This document shows positions 1 to 7,642 of a stretch of 25,348 nt of DNA, in pieces. The position numbers were made by a program, and so were the translations under genes. Below the pieces are notes generated by a model. The model saw nothing but the letters and a program-made list of their open reading frames with translations, was not told where the DNA came from and ran no database searches. Positions within the stretch are counted from its first letter, which is position 1, and each line of letters begins with the position of its first letter. The stretch is taken from the NCBI GenBank assembly GCA_964572855.1, contig CAZNGF010000041.1, positions 1-25,348 on the forward strand. Reading direction: 5' to 3'. This stretch comes from CAZNGF01 sp964572855. GTDB taxonomy: Bacteria; Bipolaricaulota; Bipolaricaulia; RBG-16-55-9; JAJCYT01.

Positions 1-1946
<1,946 letters not shown>

Positions 1947-2019
1947 GGGAACCACCTCGGGGAGATTAACGTAGAGATACAGAGAACGGAAGATTCTCGC
2001 TCTGTCGAGCTTCAACAAT

Positions 2020-2069
2020 GTAGGGCCGGCTGTGCTGGCCGCTTTGAAGGCCCGCACGACGGACCTTAC
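2020..2069 (+). repeat. Degenerate copy of the GTAGGGCC hairpin-pair repeat
   Basis: It begins GTAGGGCCGGCTGTGCTGGCC and ends GGCCCGCACGACGGACCTTAC. It lines up with the intact 49-bp copy at 4014-4062, with several mismatches in both hairpin stems. It lies just downstream of hicA and in the leader of the YyaL gene. The decay suggests an older insertion. Confidence 0.6.
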
Positions 2070-2072
2070 GGT

Positions 2073-2303
2073 TTATAACCGATTCCATTCTGCCAAGGTG
2101 ATCCTTCGCTGCAATGTGTCTTCAACCTGCTTGAGCAACATCTTGAGTTGAGGTACAGAGAATTCTTCGTTGTTGGGCACGGTGAGCGTGTATTCGCCAT
2201 GACGCATGTAGAAGTGTTTCCCACCGGGCTCAGGTGACTCAAATCCCAACGCTTTCAGCTTCTTGATGAACTCCCTGCGCTTGCATGGGGTCCAGCGAAC
2301 CAT
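2073..2303 (-). CDS. hicA: HicA-type mRNA interferase toxin
   Basis: This 76-residue protein has the double-stranded-RNA-binding-like fold signature of HicA toxins: FIKKLKALGFES near residues 12-23, then GGKHFYMRHGEYTLTVPNN, where the His of GGKH is the usual catalytic position, and a C-terminal helix (QLKMLLKQVEDT). HicA toxins cleave mRNA and are neutralised by HicB. The ATG at 2303 overlaps the hicB stop by one base (TGATG), so translation is probably coupled. A longer frame opens at 2432 but lies inside hicB and is not credible. The pair has visibly lower GC than its neighbours and is flanked on both sides by dispersed repeats, which suggests acquisition by transfer. Identification is good; toxicity is untested. 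Confidence 0.9.
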   Translation of the reverse strand: MVRWTPCKRREFIKKLKALGFESPEPGGKHFYMRHGEYTLTVPNNEEFSVPQLKMLLKQVEDTLQRRITLAEWNRL

Positions 2304-2560
2304 CAGGTTGTTTCTTGCAGGTCGGGCATCGCCTTGTTTAGGTCGATCCCGCCGAGCTCCGGCAGCTTGTCGCCATGGCGGATCTTGACGAGAAGCCAAC
2401 CTTCCAATGCAGACCGCAACTCGATCTGACATTCGTAAAGGGTTGGGCCAAAGGCGAGCGTCCCGGGACAGTCCGAAATCTCTCCGTAATACGTACCGTC
2501 ATCGAGTTTCTCGTACGTTGCCCTGCGCATGGCTTGCTCAAGATACCGTGTCAGCATCAT
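2303..2560 (-). CDS. hicB: HicB-type antitoxin
   Basis: This 85-residue protein contains the HicB-like partial RNase H fold: ATYEKLDDGTYYGEISDCPGT, followed by GPTLYECQIELRSALEGWL. It has no long C-terminal DNA-binding extension, so it is a short HicB; whether it autoregulates cannot be read from the sequence. HicB binds HicA and covers its active site. The gene starts at ATGATG (2560 or 2557) with AGGGAG just upstream; the second ATG has the better spacing. It precedes hicA, the order in which antitoxin is made first. The upstream region runs directly into a 110-bp repeat element, so any promoter must lie within about 50 bp or inside the repeat. Confidence 0.9.
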   Translation of the reverse strand: MMLTRYLEQAMRRATYEKLDDGTYYGEISDCPGTLAFGPTLYECQIELRSALEGWLLVKIRHGDKLPELGGIDLNKAMPDLQETT

Positions 2561-2609
2561 CCGCTCCCTTCATCGACGCTCTAGTAGACGACAACAATGG
2601 TTCTTGGGT

Positions 2610-2719
2610 GTAGGGGCGCGATTCATCGCGCCCGTGGGCACGCGCTTTGGCCGCCCGTGAAGTCTATCTGGTCATGAACCAGACGTGTAGGCCGGGTCCC
2701 ATGAATGGGACCCCTACAC
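2610..2719 (+). repeat. 110-bp three-hairpin dispersed repeat, copy 1
   Basis: The element runs from GTAGGGGCGCG to CCCCTACAC. In this copy the outermost 9 bases pair (GTGTAGGGG at 2608 with CCCCTACAC). It holds three palindromes: GGGCGCGAT/ATCGCGCCC (2614-2633), TCTGGT/ACCAGA (2667-2683) and GGGTCCCAT/ATGGGACCC (2694-2713). The stems differ, but all loops are built on ATGAA or its complement. It matches 14688-14797 at 109 of 110 positions. The left flank TTCTTGGG is shared with the third copy at the window end. It has no coding capacity. Confidence 0.92.
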
Positions 2720-2732
2720 AGCCGTTTGTTTC

Positions 2733-2753
2733 GGCCCGCGCAGCGGGCCCTAC
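2733..2753 (+). repeat. Single GGCCCGC hairpin unit ending CCCTAC
   Basis: The perfect hairpin GGCCCGC-GCA-GCGGGCC is followed by CTAC. It is identical to the right half of the 49-bp repeat at 4014-4062. It lies 13 bp beyond the 110-bp element and 15 bp from the end of the aminotransferase gene, so it may also serve as that gene's 3' hairpin. No U-tract follows. Confidence 0.65.
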
Positions 2754-2768
2754 TCCGTGTTGACGCCT

Positions 2769-3953
2769 CTAGAGCGCCGCATCCAACGCGTTCAGGACGC
2801 GGTCGACCTCGGCTTCGGTCACGATGTAGGGCGGCAGCAGGCGCACGGCGGTCGCGCCGCCCAGCAGGGCGAGCACGCCTGCTTCCATGAGCTTTTCGAG
2901 CACGGGGCCGGCCTTGCCGCGCAGCTGCAGCGCCCACATCAGGCCGCGGCCACGGGCCTCGCGAGCGGACTCGGGGTGGATCTCGACCAATTTTTGCAGA
3001 CCCGCCTCCAAATGAGCGCCGACCTTGGCGATGTGGTCGAGCAACCCGTCGCGCTCGATCGTCTCGATGACGGCGAGCCCGGCGCGGCAGGCCAGCGGGT
3101 TGCCGCCGAACGTGCTGCCGTGCTGGCCGCGCTCGAACCCGAGCGACTCGCGGAACACCGTGGCGCCGACCGGCACGCCGCCGCCGAGCGCCTTGGCCAA
3201 ACACAAGACGTCGGGCACGATTTCGTCGTGCTCGCAGGCGAACCAGCGGCCCGTGCGGCCCATGCCCGACTGAATCTCGTCCAGGATCAGCAGCGCGCCG
3301 CGTTGGTCGCAGAGCTCGCGGGCCGCTTGCAGGTAGCCGTCCGGCGCGGGGTAGACGCCGGCCTCGCCCTGGATCGGCTCCAGCAGGACGGCGGCCGTCT
3401 CGTCGGTGACGGCCTCGCGCAACGCCTCCACGTCGCCGTAGGGCACGTGCGCAAAGCCCGGCACGAGCGGCTCGAACGGTGTGCGGTAGCTCGATTTCCA
3501 GGTCGCGCTCAGGGCCCCGAACGTGCGCCCGTGAAAGCCGCGCATGGCGGCCACGATCCCCGGACGGCCGGTGCGGGCGCGGGCCAGCTTGAGGGCGGCT
3601 TCGACGGCCTCGGTCCCGGAGTTGCTCAGGAAGGCACGCTTGAGATCACCCGGCGTGATCGAAGCGAGCTTGTCGACGAAGCGCGAGCGGGCGTCGCTGT
3701 GGAAGTAGCCGGCCGCGCAGGTCATGAGCGCGCCGGCTTGGTCCGCGATCGCCTCGGTCAGCGCGGGGTGGGCGTGCCCCAGCGCGGCCACCCCGATGCC
3801 GGTGGCGAAATCGAGGTATTCGTTCCCGCGCTCGTCCCAGACCCGGGCGCCCTGTCCGCGCACGAACGTGATCGGCCGGGGCGCGTAGGCGCCGCTGGCG
3901 TGGGCCGTCTCCAGCGCGACGAAGTTCTGGGCGTGTCGGGTTTCAGTGCTCAT
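2769..3953 (-). CDS. argD: Class III PLP aminotransferase, ArgD/LysJ type
   Basis: This 394-residue protein is a fold-type I, class III pyridoxal-phosphate aminotransferase. Visible motifs are the phosphate loop SGTEA at 112-116, Asp225 in LLILDEIQSG (PLP ring nitrogen), Lys254 in CLAKALGGG (Schiff-base lysine) and GSTFGGNP near 280. The sequence is closest, from memory, to acetylornithine aminotransferase and Thermus LysJ, which moves an amino group between glutamate and N-acetylornithine or LysW-bound aminoadipate semialdehyde. The sequence alone does not separate arginine from lysine synthesis, nor exclude ornithine aminotransferase; an arginase lies 10 kb away. The ATG at 3953 is preferred over an upstream extension to 4010 because TATACT sits exactly 6 nt before it and there is no ribosome binding site, suggesting a leaderless transcript. 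Confidence 0.88.
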   Translation of the reverse strand: MSTETRHAQNFVALETAHASGAYAPRPITFVRGQGARVWDERGNEYLDFATGIGVAALGHAHPALTEAIADQAGALMTCAAGYFHSDARSRFVDKLASITPGDLKRAFLSNSGTEAVEAALKLARARTGRPGIVAAMRGFHGRTFGALSATWKSSYRTPFEPLVPGFAHVPYGDVEALREAVTDETAAVLLEPIQGEAGVYPAPDGYLQAARELCDQRGALLILDEIQSGMGRTGRWFACEHDEIVPDVLCLAKALGGGVPVGATVFRESLGFERGQHGSTFGGNPLACRAGLAVIETIERDGLLDHIAKVGAHLEAGLQKLVEIHPESAREARGRGLMWALQLRGKAGPVLEKLMEAGVLALLGGATAVRLLPPYIVTEAEVDRVLNALDAAL

Positions 3954-3959
3954 GGGGAG

Positions 3960-3965
3960 AGTATA
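3960..3965 (-). promoter_or_regulatory. Leaderless -10 box of the aminotransferase gene
   Basis: TATACT lies on the minus strand exactly 6 nt before the ATG at 3953. No Shine-Dalgarno sequence is present and no clear -35 is seen. The spacing equals that at three other genes in the window, which puts the transcription start at or next to the start codon. Confidence 0.6.
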
Positions 3966-4013
3966 AACCGCGGGGGCGCAGCGGGCACGGAAGGCCGCGG
4001 AGAACGACAAAAC

Positions 4014-4062
4014 GTAGGGCCGGCTGTGCCGGCCAAGTCGCGGCCCGCGCAGCGGGCCCTAC
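4014..4062 (+). repeat. 49-bp GTAGGGCC...GGCCCTAC double-hairpin repeat
   Basis: Two hairpins in a row: GGCCGGC-TGT-GCCGGCC and GGCCCGC-GCA-GCGGGCC, bounded by GTAGGG and CCCTAC, with the outer 8 bp inverted. It lies between the sod stop codon and the aminotransferase promoter, where it could also end sod transcription. A degenerate copy is at 2020-2069 and a half copy at 2733-2753. Confidence 0.75.
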
Positions 4063-4075
4063 ATTCTTTTAGGAT

Positions 4076-4705
<630 letters not shown>

Positions 4706-4744
4706 GGGTGTGGCCTCCTCATTTTTAAAGTGTTCGCTTGCTAA

Positions 4745-4773
4745 AGTGTAATGAAAGCCTCCCCCCCGTTCAA
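4745..4773 (-). promoter_or_regulatory. sodA promoter
   Basis: TTGAAC (4773-4768), a 17-nt spacer and TACACT (4750-4745) on the minus strand form a sigma-70-type promoter. The leader then runs about 40 nt with GAGGAGG before the ATG, so sodA is expressed from a leadered mRNA, unlike the leaderless genes nearby. Confidence 0.75.
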
Positions 4774-4840
4774 GCCGCGCGCAAGCGCCCCCCATCCGGC
4801 AAGCGCGACCTCGTAACGCAAACGGCGCAAGCGCAAGGGG

Positions 4841-4869
4841 TTGACACGCTGGTAGAATATTCTTATAAT
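4841..4869 (+). promoter_or_regulatory. Consensus promoter of the zinc-ribbon gene with embedded palindrome
   Basis: TTGACA (4841-4846), a 17-nt spacer and TATAAT (4864-4869) match the sigma-70 consensus at all 12 positions. The perfect palindrome AGAATATTCT (4855-4864) lies in the spacer and touches the -10. A related ATTATTCTAAT lies downstream at about 4882-4892. The arrangement resembles a repressor operator, but I cannot name the regulator. Confidence 0.85.
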
Positions 4870-4904
4870 AGCAATGTGGTGATTATTCTAATGGGCGGAG
4901 GGCC

Positions 4905-5222
4905 ATGCAGAACCTAGAGGCCTACAAGAACATCAAGGTACCGTTCTGGGTCTACCAGAACGCCAAAGAGGTCGAGCTGGCCTTGATGCGCAAGGGGATC
5001 CAGGTCGTGCCCCACGAGGTGCTGCAGCCCGAGCACTGCCCGATCTGCCGCTCGGCCTTCGAGACGGTGGAGTCCGAGAAGAACACGTACCTCAAGTGCA
5101 CGCACTGCGGCTACACGCAGCAGCAGTTCGCGCCCTCGCGCAACGAAGGCATCATGATGGGCACGGCCATCGGCATGGGATTGATCTACCTGTTGAGCGC
5201 GCTGTTCCCGCAGAAGAACTAG
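4905..5222 (+). CDS. Small membrane-anchored zinc-ribbon protein, function unknown
   Basis: A 105-residue protein. Residues 1-44 look helical and charged. A four-cysteine zinc ribbon follows: Cys45-P-I-Cys48 and Cys65-T-H-Cys68. Residues 83-101 form one membrane helix with glycines spaced as in GxxxGxxxG (82, 86, 90). The short tail after it is FPQKN. It has no signal peptide, so the zinc ribbon is probably cytoplasmic and tail-anchored. The start ATG follows GGAGGGCC. The promoter upstream is an exact consensus, so basal transcription should be high unless repressed through the palindrome in its spacer. I do not recognise a named family and assign no function. Confidence 0.85.
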   Translation: MQNLEAYKNIKVPFWVYQNAKEVELALMRKGIQVVPHEVLQPEHCPICRSAFETVESEKNTYLKCTHCGYTQQQFAPSRNEGIMMGTAIGMGLIYLLSALFPQKN

Positions 5223-5231
5223 GACAGCGCC

Positions 5232-5332
5232 CGCAAACGCGCTGGCATGAGAGGAAGCCGGACAGTCGCGCAAACGCGGTGGTGAGAGGATCACTGAAAG
5301 ATCGAAATGAACGACTGTCCGGCTTTGTGATC
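5232..5332 (+). other. Candidate structured element (14-bp inverted repeat with internal hairpins)
   Basis: AAGCCGGACAGTCG (5255-5268) pairs perfectly with CGACTGTCCGGCTT (5312-5325). Inside the loop is GTGA-GAGGA-TCAC (5282-5294), and CGCG-CAAA-CGCG (5267-5278) competes with the foot of the outer stem. GATCAC (5289-5294) can instead pair with GTGATC (5327-5332), giving two exclusive folds. A 24-nt motif beginning CGCAAACGCG is repeated imperfectly at 5232-5255 and 5269-5290. It could be the zinc-ribbon gene's 3' structure, a regulatory RNA or a mobile-element remnant. It matches no riboswitch or RNA family I know. Confidence 0.4.
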
Positions 5333-5452
5333 TCGTTCCTCGTACGCATTATAGCTGAAACTTTTCTCAAGTACTAGGGCTTCGGTAACGCAGGCGACAA
5401 TTCCCGTGCCCGTTTTCACCTCTCCCCGGTCAAGCAAGCGCGCGCGGTTCCC

Positions 5453-5458
5453 TATAAT
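5453..5458 (+). promoter_or_regulatory. Leaderless -10 box of the M1 peptidase gene
   Basis: TATAAT lies exactly 6 nt before the ATG at 5465. There is no Shine-Dalgarno sequence in the gap (GGGGCC) and no convincing -35 at 16-18 nt. Confidence 0.7.
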
Positions 5459-5464
5459 GGGGCC

Positions 5465-7219
5465 ATGAAATCCCTGATTCGATTCGCGCTTCCCCTGTTG
5501 CCGCTGCTGCTGACCGCCTGGGCGCACGCGCTGCCCAACGAGGTGACCTACGACATCAGTGCCCGGCTCGACGCCGAGCGCAACCTGCTGGCGGGCACGG
5601 CGCGCGTGGCCGTCACCAACCGCGCGGCCGAGCCGTTTCACGCGCTCTACTTCCACGTCGTGCCCAACGCGTTTGCGCGCGGGGCCGACACGGCCTACCA
5701 GCGCGACCTGGCCGCGGTGGGCGCCGGGCTGGAGCAGGTCTACGCCGGCGCCGACGACGCCGCGCTGCGCGTCGAGCGCGTGGCGCTGGACGGCCGCGCG
5801 CTCCCCTTCGAGATCGACGGCACGATCCTGCGCGTGTCGTTGCCCGAACCGCTCCCACCGGAGCAAACCACCACGCTCGCGATCGACTTCGTCAACGACC
5901 TCGTTGAGGCCGGTGCCCAGCACCGCTTTGCCGGCACGCTGGCCGTGCGCTCCGGCGTGCGCGATGGCGTCTACACGCTGGCCAAGTGGTACCCGCAGCT
6001 CGCCGTCTACGATTCGGACGGCTGGAACCTCGACCCGTATCGGCTGATCGGCGAGTTCTACGGCGACTTCGGGGATTATCAGCTGGCACTCACCGTCCCG
6101 GCGGACGTCGTGGTGGGCGCCAGCGGCGAGCTGGTCGAAACGGCAGAGGCGCCAGAAGGCGCGCGCACCTGGACCTTCCGCGCCCGCCGCGTCCGCGACG
6201 TGGCCTGGAGCGCAAGCGCGCGCTACCAGGTGGAGGAGCGCAGCTGGGAGGGCAAGACCGTGCGGGCGCTGGCGCTCGACCGGCCGCTGGCCGAGCTCGC
6301 GCTCGACAGCTTGAAGTTCTTCAGCGGGGCGTTCGGCCCCTACGCCTACGACACGCTCACCGTGGCCCAGGCGACCGTGGGCGGCGGCATGGAGTACCCC
6401 GGCATCGTGATGATCGCTTCCGGCTCGGTCGAGGAGGTCTCGCACGAGGTGGCACACCAGTGGTGGTACGCCGGCGTGGGCAACGACGAGTTCGACGAGC
6501 CCTGGCTCGACGAGGGACCGGCCACCTTCGCCAGCGAGCTCTACCGGGTCAGCGCGCGCGGCGAGCCGCCGGGGATCCGGCGCATGCTGGATTTTCAAGA
6601 GCCCGGCGTGCCCGTGCTGTCAACGAGCCAGGCCTTTCCCTCGATCCGGCAGTTCGTTGCGGCCGTCTACACCAAGGGCTCGGCGCTCTTTTGGATGCTG
6701 GACGATCTGCTCGGGCGCGAGACGCTGCTGCGCGCGTTCAGCACGTATTACGAGCGCTTCAAGTACCGCAACGCGACGACACGCGACCTGATCGCCGTGT
6801 TCGATGACGTGTCGGGGCGCAAGCTGGACTGGTTCTTCGACCAGTGGCTGCGCACGACGGCCGTGCTCGACGCCGCCGTGGGCGAGGTGCGCGCCGTCGA
6901 GCGCGCCGGCCGGGTCGAGACCACGATCGAGCTGCTGCACCGCGGCGGGGCGCGCATGCCGGTGGCGGTGTCGATCGCGGACGGGAGCGGGCGCAGCGAG
7001 ACCGTCCGCTGGGACGGAGAGGCGGATCGCGTCGCGCTCACGGTCACCACCGACGCGCCCCTGACGCGGGTCGTCCTCGACCCCGAGCGCACGCTGCTCG
7101 AGCCCGACCGCAGCAACAACACCTGGAGCGGCCCGCGCGCCGCAGCGGCTCCCTGGCCGCTCTGGGGTGGGCTGGCGCTGGCGGGGGTCGCGCTCTTTTG
7201 GCTGCGGCGGCTGCATTAG
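5465..7219 (+). CDS. Secreted, membrane-anchored M1-family zinc metallopeptidase
   Basis: A 584-residue protein with a signal peptide (cleavage expected after AWAHA, about residue 22), an N-terminal beta-domain and a catalytic gluzincin domain. The zinc site is HEVAH at 327-331 with Glu350 in WLDEGPATF, the spacing of the M1 HExxH-x18-E motif. GGMEYPG upstream replaces the family's GAMEN substrate-binding motif. A later Tyr in AVYTKGSALFWML fits the catalytic tyrosine. Residues about 565-580 (PLWGGLALAGVALFWLRR) form a C-terminal membrane anchor, so the enzyme likely sits on the outer face of a membrane and trims peptides. It is preceded by a leaderless promoter and followed by a GTAGGG hairpin. 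Substrate is unknown; aminopeptidase activity is inferred from family. Confidence 0.92.
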   Translation: MKSLIRFALPLLPLLLTAWAHALPNEVTYDISARLDAERNLLAGTARVAVTNRAAEPFHALYFHVVPNAFARGADTAYQRDLAAVGAGLEQVYAGADDAALRVERVALDGRALPFEIDGTILRVSLPEPLPPEQTTTLAIDFVNDLVEAGAQHRFAGTLAVRSGVRDGVYTLAKWYPQLAVYDSDGWNLDPYRLIGEFYGDFGDYQLALTVPADVVVGASGELVETAEAPEGARTWTFRARRVRDVAWSASARYQVEERSWEGKTVRALALDRPLAELALDSLKFFSGAFGPYAYDTLTVAQATVGGGMEYPGIVMIASGSVEEVSHEVAHQWWYAGVGNDEFDEPWLDEGPATFASELYRVSARGEPPGIRRMLDFQEPGVPVLSTSQAFPSIRQFVAAVYTKGSALFWMLDDLLGRETLLRAFSTYYERFKYRNATTRDLIAVFDDVSGRKLDWFFDQWLRTTAVLDAAVGEVRAVERAGRVETTIELLHRGGARMPVAVSIADGSGRSETVRWDGEADRVALTVTTDAPLTRVVLDPERTLLEPDRSNNTWSGPRAAAAPWPLWGGLALAGVALFWLRRLH

Positions 7220-7221
7220 CA

Positions 7222-7246
7222 GTAGGGCAGTCACAGCCTGCCCTAC
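7222..7246 (+). repeat. GTAGGGCAG/CTGCCCTAC hairpin unit
   Basis: A perfect 9-bp stem GTAGGGCAG/CTGCCCTAC with loop TCACAGC. Its termini are those of the other GTAGGG...CCCTAC units, and its complement contains GGCTGTG, as in the 49-bp repeat. It starts 3 bp after the peptidase stop and abuts the -35 of yraN, so it may also terminate peptidase transcription, though no U-tract follows. Confidence 0.6.
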
Positions 7247-7276
7247 TTGACAGCCCTCCGGTATCCCCGTTACACT
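7247..7276 (+). promoter_or_regulatory. yraN promoter (leaderless)
   Basis: TTGACA (7247-7252), an 18-nt spacer and TACACT (7271-7276), then exactly 6 nt (CCCCTC) to a GTG at 7283. The longest open frame would start at the TTG of this -35 box, so the promoter decides the shorter GTG start. Confidence 0.78.
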
Positions 7277-7282
7277 CCCCTC

Positions 7283-7642
7283 GTGCATGACAAGACAAGG
7301 GAGTCAACTTACCTATCCGGCAAGCGCGCCGAGCGGCGCGCGGAGGCGTTCCTGCGCCGGCGCGGTTATGCGATCCTGGCCCGCAACTACCACGCCCGCG
7401 GCGGGGAGCTCGACCTGGTCGCGCGCGAGGGCGACTGCCTCGTGTTCGTCGAGGTCAAGGCCCGGCGCACGCGGGCCTTCGGGACGGCCGAGGAGGCGCT
7501 CACGGCGCGCAAGTGGGCGCGGCTGCGTTTTGCAGCGCGCCACTTCCTGAGCCGGCACCCCTGGGACGGGCCCGTGCGCTTCGACGTCGTGGCGCTGCAG
7601 GGCGGACGGATCCGACTTTATCGGAACGCGCTGGGGACTTAA
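7283..7642 (+). CDS. yraN: YraN/UPF0102 family nuclease-like protein
   Basis: A 119-residue protein with the restriction-endonuclease-like fold of UPF0102. Seen are GKRAERRAEAFLRRRGYAIL near the start, then the PD-(D/E)xK-type core GELDLVAREGDCLVFVEVKAR, with Asp, Glu and Lys in the expected places. Family members are about 115-130 residues. The role is unproven; it is often linked to DNA processing and is commonly next to comM or rnhB, as here. Start is set at GTG 7283 by the leaderless promoter; an upstream TTG at 7247 lies in the -35. It ends in TAA directly abutting the comM start codon, so the two are co-transcribed. Confidence 0.92.
   Translation: MHDKTRESTYLSGKRAERRAEAFLRRRGYAILARNYHARGGELDLVAREGDCLVFVEVKARRTRAFGTAEEALTARKWARLRFAARHFLSRHPWDGPVRFDVVALQGGRIRLYRNALGT

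Noticed and set aside
2597..2753. Insertion sequence upstream of hicB
   Set aside because: No transposase frame and no target-site duplication could be seen; it is a non-coding hairpin repeat.
4706..4795. 30-residue N-terminal extension of superoxide dismutase
   Set aside because: It would translate the -35, -10 and ribosome binding site of sodA; the family starts at the ATG at 4705.
5232..5290. Start of a CRISPR array
   Set aside because: Only two imperfect repeats with a 13-nt gap; no further units and no cas genes.
7247..7282. Upstream TTG start for yraN
   Set aside because: The TTG is the first part of the TTGACA -35 box; the GTG at 7283 fits the leaderless pattern.
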